In this document: one piece after another, positions 1-7,897 of the stretch
Layout: each line of letters opens with the position of its first letter
Numbering within the stretch: the stretch's first letter is position 1
Assembly (NCBI GenBank): GCA_964487565.1
Contig: CAZARN010000005.1
Location: 1-64,000, forward strand
Reading direction: 5' to 3'
DNA: 64,000 nt
Source: Phil1 sp964487565
GTDB taxonomy: Bacteria > Bacillota > Clostridia > Christensenellales > CAG-138
Position numbers and translations under genes: made by a program
The notes under the pieces: model-generated
The model's database searches: none
Seen by the model: only the letters and a program-made list of their open reading frames with translations
What the model was told of the DNA's origin: nothing

Positions 1-2
1 AG

Positions 3-920
3 ATGGACGGCGCGATACTGGTTGTGAGCGCGGCGGACGGCCCGATGCCGCAGACCCGTGAGCATATACTGCTCGCGCGTCAGGTTGGCGTGCCTTACAT
101 CGTTGTGTTCATGAACAAGACGGATCAGGTTGATGATCCCGAGCTTCTGGAGCTTGTCGAGATGGAAGTCCGCGAGCTTCTCTCAAGCTATGATTTCCCG
201 GGCGACGATATCCCCATCGTGAAGGGCAGCGCGCTGAAGGCGCTTGAAGCGCTCCAGAACGGTGCGAAGGCCAAGGAAAACCCGGACTGCAAGTGCATAT
301 TCGAGCTTATGGATGCGGTTGACAACTACATTCCGACCCCTGTGCGCGAGAGCGACAAGCCGTTCCTTATGCCTGTTGAAGACGTGTTCTCCATCACCGG
401 CCGCGGCACCGTCGCAACCGGCCGTGTCGAGCGCGGCACCGTCAAGGTACAGGACAACGTCGAGATCGTGGGTCTGTCCCATGAGACCCGTACCACGGTC
501 GTCACCGGCGTTGAAATGTTCAGGAAGCTGCTCGATCAGGCGATCGCGGGCGACAACATCGGCATTCTTCTTCGCGGCGTGCAGAGGACCGATATCGAGC
601 GCGGCCAGGTCGTTGCGAAGCCGGGTTCCATCCATCCTCACACCCACTTCACGAGCCAGGTTTACGTTCTGAAGAAGGAAGAGGGCGGCCGTCATACCCC
701 GTTCTTCCCGGGCTACCGTCCGCAGTTCTATTTCCGCACGACTGACGTTACCGGCGTCATCAAGCTGCCGGACGGCGTTGAGATGGTCATGCCGGGCGAC
801 AACATCGACATGGAGATCACCCTTATCACCCCGATAGCCATCGAGAAGGGCCTCCGCTTCGCTATCCGCGAGGGCGGCCGTACCGTCGGCGCCGGCGCAG
901 TTGCGAGCGTTATCGAGTAA
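3..920 (+). CDS. tuf: Elongation factor Tu, C-terminal part (5' end cut by window)
   Basis: This is translation elongation factor Tu, the GTPase that carries aminoacyl-tRNA to the ribosome. The window opens inside the G domain. The visible protein starts near the DGAILVVSAADGPMPQT stretch that follows the DCPGH motif, and the G4 motif MNKTD and G5 region KGSALKALE follow. Domains 2 and 3 are complete and end in the usual VGAGAVASVIE. Roughly the first 90-100 residues of a normal ~400-residue EF-Tu lie outside. The gene is followed at once by an intrinsic terminator, so it is the last gene of its transcript. Identification is very secure; only the start is missing. Confidence 0.98.
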   Translation: MDGAILVVSAADGPMPQTREHILLARQVGVPYIVVFMNKTDQVDDPELLELVEMEVRELLSSYDFPGDDIPIVKGSALKALEALQNGAKAKENPDCKCIFELMDAVDNYIPTPVRESDKPFLMPVEDVFSITGRGTVATGRVERGTVKVQDNVEIVGLSHETRTTVVTGVEMFRKLLDQAIAGDNIGILLRGVQRTDIERGQVVAKPGSIHPHTHFTSQVYVLKKEEGGRHTPFFPGYRPQFYFRTTDVTGVIKLPDGVEMVMPGDNIDMEITLITPIAIEKGLRFAIREGGRTVGAGAVASVIE

Positions 921-937
921 TTTACTTGACCCACATT

Positions 938-967
938 CGGGGCTGCCTTACGGCAGCCCCGATTTTA
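938..967 (+). terminator. Intrinsic terminator after tuf
   Basis: A 10-bp perfect GC-rich stem (938-947 with 952-961, loop TTAC) is followed by ATTTTAT. It sits 18 bases after the tuf stop codon and separates tuf from the macro-domain gene. Confidence 0.9.
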
Positions 968-1012
968 TCCGCGCGCGGTGCGCGTATATTTCGTTTTGGA
1001 GGCAAACGCGCA

Positions 1013-1939
1013 ATGCCGTTTGAGATCATCCGCGGGGACATAACCGAATTTGACGCGGACGCCGTCGTCAATGCAGCCAACAGCCGCCTTTTCCCCGGCG
1101 GGGGCGTTTGCGGCGCGCTCTTCAACAAAGCGGGTTATGACGAGCTTTTTGCAGAATGCGCGAAGATCGGCCATTGCTCCCGCGGCGGCGCGGTCATAAC
1201 GCGAGGCTATGCGCTCAAAGCAAGGCATATTATCCATACCGTCGGCCCCATATGGCAGGGGGGCGAATTCGGTGAGGAAGCGCAGCTCTGCGCCTGCTAT
1301 ACCAATTCGCTTGCGCTCGCGCAGCGCGAAGGCCTTCGCTCGGTCGCGTTTCCGCTCATATCCGCTGGCATTTTCGGCTATCCGCAGGATCGCGCGCTCA
1401 CCTGCGCCGTGCGGGCGATCGGCGCTTACCTTGCCTCGCATGAGGAAATGGACGTTTATCTTATCCTCTTCGACACGCGGGACAAAGCCCTCGGCGAAGC
1501 GCTCTTCCCGAAGCTCAGACAGCTTATGTCCCGGGCGCCTGCGCAAGCGGAGAACGACATCCCGGACGGGGATGCGCATATGCCTTTTTGCGCTGATGAA
1601 AGCCTTGCCAAGGAGCTCAGCCGTCTCATCGGTGAAAGCGGTCTTGACGATGCAACGCTCTCCCGCCGCGCAAACCTTCACCTTGAGACCGTCCGTGAAA
1701 TACGCAAAAACCCGCTTTGCCCATCGCCGGACCGCCGCGGCATACTGCTTGCGCTTGCCATAGCGATGCAGCTTGCGCCGAAGGACGTCCGCGCGCTGCA
1801 GGTAAGCTTCGGATGCGCTCCTTCCGGCCCTGACCGCACGCAGCTTATCGTTGAAAGCTTCCTCGAGCAGGGGATATACGATATTTACACCATAAATGAG
1901 GCGCTTTACTTTGCGGGCGAAAGCCAGCTCTGTTTCTGA
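1013..1939 (+). CDS. Macro-domain (ADP-ribose-binding) protein with C-terminal helical domain
   Basis: The first ~170 residues form a macro domain, the fold that binds ADP-ribose and in many bacteria deacetylates O-acetyl-ADP-ribose or removes ADP-ribose from proteins. Family hallmarks seen are GDITEFDADAVVNAANSRL, the glycine-rich GGGVCGALFNKAG loop and SAGIFGYP. The remaining ~135 residues are a helical region (SRLIGESGLDDATLSRRANLHLETVREI) that reads like a helix-turn-helix, suggesting a DNA- or partner-binding extension. The ATG at 1013 is chosen because GGAGG lies at 998-1002; a longer reading from 926 would run through the tuf terminator. Macro function is secure; the role of the C-terminal domain is inferred. 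It appears to be a single-gene unit, with a terminator downstream. Confidence 0.85.
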   Translation: MPFEIIRGDITEFDADAVVNAANSRLFPGGGVCGALFNKAGYDELFAECAKIGHCSRGGAVITRGYALKARHIIHTVGPIWQGGEFGEEAQLCACYTNSLALAQREGLRSVAFPLISAGIFGYPQDRALTCAVRAIGAYLASHEEMDVYLILFDTRDKALGEALFPKLRQLMSRAPAQAENDIPDGDAHMPFCADESLAKELSRLIGESGLDDATLSRRANLHLETVREIRKNPLCPSPDRRGILLALAIAMQLAPKDVRALQVSFGCAPSGPDRTQLIVESFLEQGIYDIYTINEALYFAGESQLCF

Positions 1940-2064
1940 CGCGCCGCCGCGGCCGAACGGGGCAAGGACAACATAAACGCCAACATCGCCGGCCCGCCTC
2001 AGAATGACGGCGCGGCTTGAAAACTTCAGTAAGGCATTCCCCCGAAACCTTTGACAAGAACATA

Positions 2065-2094
2065 AAGGCCGTGCGTCGCCGCACGGCCTTTTTT
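2065..2094. terminator. Intrinsic terminator between converging genes
   Basis: A perfect 10-bp stem (2065-2074 with 2081-2090, loop GTCGCC) is flanked by A residues on one side and TTTTTT on the other. It can serve the macro-domain gene on plus and, less clearly, the minus-strand gene ending at 2104. The stretch 1940-2064 holds no gene I can support. Confidence 0.85.
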
Positions 2095-2103
2095 GTATGC
2101 GCT

Positions 2104-3153
2104 TCAAAGTCCGATCATGCCCGCGGCGTCCTCAGGCCCGGCGCCGAGGCCGGAGAGTATCACGCCGACATTGTGGTCGAAGCGGGTATGCTCGATCACG
2201 CGAAACGCGGCGCACAGCACGTCCACAAGCTTCTCCGATGAAGTTATGTATGAAGGATTGCCGACGGCAAGCAGGCGCAGCAGCCCGTAAACGCCGCAAA
2301 ACGCCGCAAAGGCGTCGTTCGTATTCTGCGCTTCGGCCGTATAGGGGAATTTCGTATAGAACATATGATTGACGAGCATATGCTCCATAACGAGCTTGGC
2401 GTTGCCCGCGCGCTCCTCGAAACGGCTTGCAAGGCGGGCATATTCCTCCTCGGAGCAATCGCCGATGTTCTCCATGGCGGTCTCGCAGTATCGGCCTATG
2501 CTGGGGCTTATCTCGCCGTACAGTTCGGCGAGGCTGAGAAGCGCCGAAAGCCGCTTTTCAAACGGCATACGCACCGGACGCGGCGCGTGGATATAACTGC
2601 CAACGCATGCGATGCGGTAACGAAGCGTCAGCCGCCTGTCCTGCATGAGCGCGATGCAGCGGCCGCGCACGGCAAGCTCCTCTGCGCCCGCATGTCCCTC
2701 TGCCTTTTCTCCGATATCAAAGGGTATGAAACGCAGCGGCTCCGCATGATCGAGGAACGCCTCCGCAACGGCCTCGCAGCTGTTTGAAAGGGTGGCCTCG
2801 CCCCGGGCGCTGTCAATCGCGCGCGGATAAAGTCTGCATATCAGCGGCACGGCGCTCTCTCCCATTATGCGCTGAAGCGCGCAAAGTCCGCAGCCTGCGC
2901 GCAGCGGGCAGTCCCCGAGATAATTGTGGTTGAGCATCGCGTAGCGTTCGGGCGAAGCGTCATGCGGAATATAGAACGCATCGTCCAGCTTTTGCCTGAG
3001 CTCCGCCGGGCAGTCCATGCCCACAAGGCGAAAATACTCATCCTCAGAGATCGATATGTTCCAGCCTGTGCAGCAGCAGCTTCTGCATTTGCCGCACTTG
3101 CACGCAAACGCCGGCCATATGTCGGGCACGGTGAAGAATTGATCCTCTTTCAA
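2104..3153 (-). CDS. FliB-like (flagellin lysine-N-methylase family) cysteine-cluster protein
   Basis: The N-terminal cysteine cluster (FACKCGKCRSCCCTGWNISI) and the following CPLRAGCGLCALQ and CRLYPRAI segments match the family annotated as flagellin lysine-N-methylase FliB / YkgJ-like metal-binding proteins. These are thought to carry an Fe-S cluster and modify lysines. The start is uncertain. The open frame runs to 3252, but that would begin inside the pyr operon terminator (3240-3262) and upstream of a good promoter (3189-3217), so I prefer the TTG at 3153, which has GGACGGA a short way upstream. That gives about 349 residues. No flagellar gene is in the window, so the substrate is unknown. 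Confidence 0.65.
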   Translation of the reverse strand: MKEDQFFTVPDIWPAFACKCGKCRSCCCTGWNISISEDEYFRLVGMDCPAELRQKLDDAFYIPHDASPERYAMLNHNYLGDCPLRAGCGLCALQRIMGESAVPLICRLYPRAIDSARGEATLSNSCEAVAEAFLDHAEPLRFIPFDIGEKAEGHAGAEELAVRGRCIALMQDRRLTLRYRIACVGSYIHAPRPVRMPFEKRLSALLSLAELYGEISPSIGRYCETAMENIGDCSEEEYARLASRFEERAGNAKLVMEHMLVNHMFYTKFPYTAEAQNTNDAFAAFCGVYGLLRLLAVGNPSYITSSEKLVDVLCAAFRVIEHTRFDHNVGVILSGLGAGPEDAAGMIGL

Positions 3154-3188
3154 AAGGTTATCCGTCCGTTCTTGCAGAATAATGATAT

Positions 3189-3217
3189 ATTTTAGCGATT
3201 TACCTCTGTTTATGCAA
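3189..3217 (-). promoter_or_regulatory. Sigma-70-type promoter for the FliB-like gene
   Basis: Read on the minus strand, TTGCAT (3212-3217) and TAAAAT (3189-3194) are separated by 17 bp. The predicted start of transcription, near 3182, lies downstream of the pyr terminator and upstream of the TTG start at 3153. This supports the shorter gene model. Confidence 0.6.
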
Positions 3218-3239
3218 TAAATATTTTTGAAAATGCAAA

Positions 3240-3262
3240 ACGCCCCGCACAATGCGGAGCGT
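3240..3262 (-). terminator. Intrinsic terminator of the pyr operon
   Basis: On the minus strand a 9-bp stem (one G-U pair, 3-base loop) is followed by TTTTGCATTTT. It lies 26 bases past the pyrE stop codon and ends the pyrB-to-pyrE transcript. Confidence 0.85.
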
Positions 3263-3287
3263 CGGTTAAGGCTTTATATTTTTCGGC

Positions 3288-3866
3288 TCAGACCTTCTCC
3301 CGGCTGCCGGGCTTGACGGCCGCGAGCTTTCCTTCGCGGCACAGCGGGCAGACGTCCGGATCAAAAGTCTCTATGTCGAGCTTCACCGCGCTGTAAACGG
3401 GCAGCGTCAGCACGCATTCGGCGCTGCGTCTGTCCGCGATGCACGCTACGCCCACGACCTTCGCGCCGAAGGCTTCAAGCGCGCGCACGGTCTCCATTGT
3501 GGATTTGCCGGTGGTCACAACATCCTCAGATATCAGCACGCGATCCTCCGGCCCTACAGTAAAGCCGCGGCGGAGCTGCATCACGTCGTCCTTGCGCTCC
3601 GTGAAAATGCTCTCAACGCCTGTCTGACGTCCGAGTTCATATGAAACGATAACGCCGCCCATCGCGGGGCCGCATATTTTTGTTATGCCGAGATCCCTGA
3701 TCTGTTCGGCGACGCAGGAAAGCACCTTCGCCGCCTTGTCCGGAAAGCGCAGAAGCTGCGCGCACTGGCAATATCCCCCGCTGTGTTTTCCGGATGAAAG
3801 GATGAAATGCCCCTCGAGAAACGCGCCGCTTTCCTTGAGTATCGATATTATCTGTTCACGCTCCAT
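3288..3866 (-). CDS. pyrE: Orotate phosphoribosyltransferase
   Basis: It converts orotate and PRPP to orotidine 5'-monophosphate, step 5 of UMP synthesis. The 192-residue protein has the type I PRTase PRPP-binding loop (VLISEDVVTTGKSTMETV), the flexible-loop region TERKDDVMQLRRGF and the N-terminal HFILSSGKHSGGY. The ATG at 3866 has a GGAGG ribosome site just upstream and overlaps the pyrD stop by 11 bases, indicating coupled translation. It has a small cysteine pair (CPLCREGK) near the C-terminus, a feature of the clostridial-type PyrE. It is the last gene of the pyr operon. Confidence 0.96.
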   Translation of the reverse strand: MEREQIISILKESGAFLEGHFILSSGKHSGGYCQCAQLLRFPDKAAKVLSCVAEQIRDLGITKICGPAMGGVIVSYELGRQTGVESIFTERKDDVMQLRRGFTVGPEDRVLISEDVVTTGKSTMETVRALEAFGAKVVGVACIADRRSAECVLTLPVYSAVKLDIETFDPDVCPLCREGKLAAVKPGSREKV

Positions 3867-4782
3867 TTTCCGCCTCCTGCAATATCCCGCATATCTGCGA
3901 TATGTTTTGTAAGCCGTGCCTTGCACAGTAATCCGAAATACCGTCCGTGATCCTGACGATCGCGTTGGGATCGGCAAACGTCGCCATGCCGACCTCCACC
4001 GCCGCGGCGCCCGCCATAATGAAGGCAATCGCATCATCGGCGCTCATTATGCCGCCCATGCCGACGACCGGGATCTTCACCGCGCCGCAGACCTCATGCA
4101 CCATGCGAAGGGCTATCGGCATGATCGCCGGGCCGGACAGCCCCGCGTATATATTATCGAACACCGGGCGCTGTTTTTCAACATCCACAGCCATCCCCAA
4201 AAAAGTGTTTACAAGGCTTATCCCGTCCGCGCCCGCCGCCTCAACAGCCCGCGCGACGGCCTTTATGTCCGGCGCGTTGGGCGTAAGCTTCACCAGCAGC
4301 GGGTGGCGCGTTATGCCGGCGACCTCGCCTGTGACGCGCGCGGCCGAAGCGGGATCGGTGCCGAATGCCATCCCTCCGCCCTTGATGTTCGGGCAGGATA
4401 TGTTCAGCTCCAGTATGTCGACGTCCGCATCGTTCAAAAGCCTTGCGCCCTCGCGGTAATCCTCGTCGCAATGCCCGCCTAGGTTCGCGATGACGGCGGG
4501 GCCGAGCGCGCGCATCGCCTTCGCCTCGTGCGAAACGAAGTGCGCGACGCCCGGATTTTCAAGTCCGATGCTGTTGAGCATGCCCGAGGGCGTTTCCCAA
4601 ACGCGCACGCCCCGGTTGCCGTGCGAGCCATGCAGCGTGAGTCCCTTGCCGGCGATCCCGCCGATGCGGGAAACATCGGTGAGGGTCTTGTATTCCTCAC
4701 CGAAGCCGAACGTGCCCGAAGCCGCGATGACGGGGGAGCGCATCTTCACGCCGAGAAGGGTCGTTTCCAGCCGTTTATCCAT
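3856..4782 (-). CDS. pyrD: Dihydroorotate dehydrogenase B, catalytic subunit
   Basis: This is the FMN-containing class 1B dihydroorotate dehydrogenase, oxidising dihydroorotate to orotate in the cytosol with NAD as final acceptor through PyrK. The catalytic cysteine is in ELNISCPNIKGGG, the class-1 base. FMN-site segments ASGTFGFGEEY, LVKLTPN and VVGMGGIMSADDA are present. Length (308 residues) is normal. Its start overlaps the pyrK stop by 8 bases and its stop overlaps pyrE. The adjacent PyrK confirms class 1B rather than the fumarate-linked 1A form. Confidence 0.97.
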   Translation of the reverse strand: MDKRLETTLLGVKMRSPVIAASGTFGFGEEYKTLTDVSRIGGIAGKGLTLHGSHGNRGVRVWETPSGMLNSIGLENPGVAHFVSHEAKAMRALGPAVIANLGGHCDEDYREGARLLNDADVDILELNISCPNIKGGGMAFGTDPASAARVTGEVAGITRHPLLVKLTPNAPDIKAVARAVEAAGADGISLVNTFLGMAVDVEKQRPVFDNIYAGLSGPAIMPIALRMVHEVCGAVKIPVVGMGGIMSADDAIAFIMAGAAAVEVGMATFADPNAIVRITDGISDYCARHGLQNISQICGILQEAENGA

Positions 4783-5485
4783 AAAACACCTCCGAAGCGT
4801 CGAACACCGGCCCGTCCTTGCAGACGCGGCGCATACCGTGCGCGGTCTCTATCGAGCAGCCGAAGCACGCGCCCACGCCGCAGGCCATGCGGTTCTCAAG
4901 CGAAACATAAAGCGTTTTGCGGCGATCCATAGCCTTTTGCGCCGCCGCGCGCAGCATCATCGCCGGGCCGCAGGCATAGAACGTCGCATCCGCGTCAAAA
5001 TCAGCCTTATCGGTTATATACCCGCCCACATCGCACACGAGCACGTCCGCAAGGGCCGCGAATTCATCTTCAAGAAAAACCTCCCCGCTGTATCCGAGAT
5101 AAACCGATATATGCCGCGAGGGATCGCTTGCGCGAAGCGTCTTTATGAGCAGATACAGCGGCGCGACGCCAAGTCCGCCGCCGATGATGACCGCGTTCCC
5201 TCCGGCCGTGGGGAAACCGTTGCCCAGCGGCCCCGTCACGCGAAGCGCGTCGCCCGGCTTCATGCCGGCAAACAGCGCGGTGCCGCGTCCCACGGTGCGA
5301 TAAACGAGCCGCGTCGTGTTTGAGGCTTCATCAAAATCGAATATGCTTACCGGGCGTGGAAGAAGCATGGACCCGTCGTCGGGATGCAGCTCCAGGAACT
5401 GTCCCGCGCGGCCCGGCGTCACCCCCGTGAGCGCCATGCGGTATATCCCCCCGGCGATGCGCTCGTTTGACGTTATCAGAGCCAC
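4775..5485 (-). CDS. pyrK: Dihydroorotate dehydrogenase B, electron-transfer subunit
   Basis: PyrK passes electrons from the FMN of PyrD to NAD through FAD and a [2Fe-2S] cluster. The FAD-binding LLPRPVSIFDFD motif, the NAD-binding GGGLGVAPLYLLIK, the YACGPAMM motif and the cluster cysteines CGVGACFGC followed by a fourth cysteine in RRVCKDGPVF are all visible. The 236-residue length is slightly short for the family (about 250) but nothing essential is missing. The gene overlaps both neighbours. Confidence 0.96.
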   Translation of the reverse strand: MALITSNERIAGGIYRMALTGVTPGRAGQFLELHPDDGSMLLPRPVSIFDFDEASNTTRLVYRTVGRGTALFAGMKPGDALRVTGPLGNGFPTAGGNAVIIGGGLGVAPLYLLIKTLRASDPSRHISVYLGYSGEVFLEDEFAALADVLVCDVGGYITDKADFDADATFYACGPAMMLRAAAQKAMDRRKTLYVSLENRMACGVGACFGCSIETAHGMRRVCKDGPVFDASEVFYG

Positions 5486-6324
5486 GACAGGATATCCTCC
5501 TTCATTGCAAGCGCGGCTTCACGCGCGTATGAGGCGAAGTCCGCGTTCTCGCATTTTTTACGATGCGCGCAGATTATCCCGCGCGAGGAATTCACCACGC
5601 CGCAGATTCCCTTTTCAAAGAACTGCGCGATGTCGCGCCCGGTGCCGCCCTGCGCGCCATAGCCCGGGATGAGGAAAAACGTGTGCGGCATGCGCGCCCT
5701 TATCTCGCGGAACTGTTCCGGATATGTGCAGCCCGCGACCGCGCCTATGGCCGAAAAACCGCTTTCGCCCACGAACGCCTCGCCCCAGCGGGAAACATGC
5801 TCCGCCACGGCGAGATACAGCGGCTCGCCCTGCGTATCCCTGTCCTCAAACTCCCCGCTGCCGGGATTTGAGGTTTTGACCAGCACGAACAGCCCCTTGC
5901 GCCCAAGATAATCGTAATATGGCGACACGGCATCCTCGCCCATATACGGGTTCACCGTGAGAAGATCGCTCTCAAAGTCCCCCGTGAAATGCGCTTTCGC
6001 GTATTGCGCGGCGGTGGAGGAGATATCCCCGCGTTTCGCGTCGGTTATGGCGATCGAACCGCCCTCGCGCACATAGGCGAGCGTCCTTGCAAAAGCCGAA
6101 AGCCCCGCAAGCCCTTCAGCCTCATAACAGGCGATCTGGAGCTTGAAACAGGCGGCGATATCGCGCGTGGAATCCACAATGGCCTTGTTGAAGGCGAAAA
6201 GCTTGTCCTCCGGCGACATATCGGCCTCCCTGAGATACGCGGGCAGATAATCGTAAACCGTGTCAAGCCCGACGCATACGGGGCTTTTTTCATTCGCGGC
6301 CTTATATAGCGCGTCCATCATCAT
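5476..6324 (-). CDS. pyrF: Orotidine 5'-phosphate decarboxylase
   Basis: It converts OMP to UMP, the last step of de novo pyrimidine synthesis. The 282-residue protein belongs to the longer group 2 family typical of some Bacillota and Actinobacteria. It carries the catalytic Lys/Asp motif DAKRGDI, the N-terminal VGLDTVYDYLP and the phosphate-binding PGYGAQGG. Three ATG codons stand in a row at the start; the first (6324) has GGGAGAG at suitable spacing. It overlaps pyrC by 23 bases and pyrK by 10. Confidence 0.96.
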   Translation of the reverse strand: MMMDALYKAANEKSPVCVGLDTVYDYLPAYLREADMSPEDKLFAFNKAIVDSTRDIAACFKLQIACYEAEGLAGLSAFARTLAYVREGGSIAITDAKRGDISSTAAQYAKAHFTGDFESDLLTVNPYMGEDAVSPYYDYLGRKGLFVLVKTSNPGSGEFEDRDTQGEPLYLAVAEHVSRWGEAFVGESGFSAIGAVAGCTYPEQFREIRARMPHTFFLIPGYGAQGGTGRDIAQFFEKGICGVVNSSRGIICAHRKKCENADFASYAREAALAMKEDILSWL

Positions 6325-7456
6325 AAAGCAGCTCTCCCTTCACGAACGTCATTTTCACCCGTCCCTTGACACGCCTGCCTTCAAACGGCGTGTTGTGGGA
6401 GCGGGAGATCATATCTTCTTTCCTTATCGTCCATTCCTCCTGCGGATCGAACACCACAAGATCCGCCCTCTCGCCCGGCTCGACGAGGCCCGTGCCCGTG
6501 CCGAGCAGCCGCGCGGGATTCGCGCTCATCAACAGCGAAAGCGCCGGCAGGCTCATGCCATGCCCGAGGCAAAGTACGGTGTGGAATATCGCGGCCGCAT
6601 GCTCAATGTTCGATATGCCGGCCGCGCCCGCGCGCTTGTCCGCCTCTGTATGCGGGGCGTGATCCGTCGCAAGACAGTCCACCGTGCCGTCAAGCACGGC
6701 CTCTATGAGCGCTTCAACGTCCTCATGCGTCCTGATTGGCGGATTGACGCGGTAATCGTCGTCCCATGCGAATATGTGATGCGGCATCACCTCGCAGGTG
6801 ACGGGCAGACCCGCGGCCTTTGCTTCCCTTATCATGGCGGCGGTCTCTGCGCGGCTGATATGGCCCACATGCAGCGCGCCGCCCGTTTGGGCAAGAAGCC
6901 CGAGGTCGCGGCGCACCGTCGCGCGCTCCGGCTGACAATGGGTACTGACGATGAAGCCGTATCGCTTTGAATCGCAAAGCAGCCCGCGCATGAATTCGTC
7001 GTTCAAAATGGTTTTGCCGTCGTTTGAAACGACGCGCGTAACGCCGGATATCGCCCGACGGTCGGCCGGTATTTCATCCGAAAGGCCGACGCCCGCAGCC
7101 CCGGCCTGCACGAGACGGCAAAGGCCAAGCTCCTCCGCGCGGCGAAGGTTTGCGGCGACGCGCTCCGCCGTGTCGCACACGGGCATGGTGTTCGCCATCG
7201 CGCAAAGGGTCGCGTATCCGCCGCGAACGGCCGCCCTCATGCCGGTTTCCATCGTTTCCTTGTCAGGATAGCCCGGATCGCGCAGATGGCAGTGCGTATC
7301 CGTGAACGCGCTCATCAGCACCCGGCCCGCAAGATCGTATGTCACGTCCGCCGGGCTTTGCATGTCCGCCGATATCGCGCCGTTTTCGATGAAAACATCG
7401 CACCGGCGCTCGCCGCGCGCATCGACGACGCGGCAGTTTGTGAAGCGCGTTCTCAT
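6302..7456 (-). CDS. pyrC: Dihydroorotase
   Basis: This zinc amidohydrolase interconverts carbamoyl-aspartate and dihydroorotate (step 3). Metal and substrate motifs are DTHCHLRDPG, the substrate-binding NPPIRTHEDV and the DHAPHT signature of class I dihydroorotases. The usual MPNTxP reads MANTMP here, a mild substitution. The ATG at 7456 shares one base with the pyrI stop codon (TGATG), a clear coupling signal, so the 384-residue form is used instead of a longer in-frame reading into pyrI. Confidence 0.95.
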   Translation of the reverse strand: MRTRFTNCRVVDARGERRCDVFIENGAISADMQSPADVTYDLAGRVLMSAFTDTHCHLRDPGYPDKETMETGMRAAVRGGYATLCAMANTMPVCDTAERVAANLRRAEELGLCRLVQAGAAGVGLSDEIPADRRAISGVTRVVSNDGKTILNDEFMRGLLCDSKRYGFIVSTHCQPERATVRRDLGLLAQTGGALHVGHISRAETAAMIREAKAAGLPVTCEVMPHHIFAWDDDYRVNPPIRTHEDVEALIEAVLDGTVDCLATDHAPHTEADKRAGAAGISNIEHAAAIFHTVLCLGHGMSLPALSLLMSANPARLLGTGTGLVEPGERADLVVFDPQEEWTIRKEDMISRSHNTPFEGRRVKGRVKMTFVKGELLYDDGRAI

Positions 7457-7878
7457 CAAAGTTTGGTGCGTGCCTCGCAGTATTCGCAGGCGTATTCCTT
7501 CTTTTCGGGATCGACGAGGGTGAAGCGCACGTCCTCGATCTTTTCCTGATTGCTTATGCAGCGCGGATTTTTGCATTTCAAAATGCCGCGTACCTCCTCC
7601 GGCAGCTTCAGATGCACCTTGGATGTACGCTCGCCGTTTTCCACATATGTGACCGTCGCGCCCGGATCGATCAGGCCAAGCACGTCAAGGTTGAGGTGCA
7701 TGTCGGTCTCGATCTTGATGAGGTCCTTTTTGCCCATCTTGTGGGAATCCACGTTGCGCATGAGCACCACCGTGTCCTCCAGTTCGTCAAGGCCGAGCTG
7801 ACGGAATATCTTATAGCCCATACCCGCGGTTATATGGTCGATAACGATGCCTTTTTTGAGCTTTGATACGTTGATCAT
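7456..7878 (-). CDS. pyrI: Aspartate carbamoyltransferase regulatory chain
   Basis: The 140-residue regulatory chain binds ATP, CTP or UTP and gives the ATCase complex allosteric control. The N-terminal allosteric domain (VSKLKKGIVIDHITAGMG) and the C-terminal zinc site (CKNPRCISNQEK, then CEYCEA) are both intact, with four cysteines. The ATG at 7878 follows a strong GGGAGGA site, 19 bases after the pyrB stop. Its presence means ATCase here is probably the catalytic-regulatory dodecamer, as in enterobacteria, and not the PyrB-only trimer of Bacillus. Confidence 0.96.
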   Translation of the reverse strand: MINVSKLKKGIVIDHITAGMGYKIFRQLGLDELEDTVVLMRNVDSHKMGKKDLIKIETDMHLNLDVLGLIDPGATVTYVENGERTSKVHLKLPEEVRGILKCKNPRCISNQEKIEDVRFTLVDPEKKEYACEYCEARTKL

Positions 7879-7897
7879 CTGTTTTATCCTCCCTTTC

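Noticed and set aside
965..2107. 380-codon minus-strand frame opposite the macro-domain gene
   Set aside because: Shadow frame; the plus-strand gene has clear motifs and a ribosome site.
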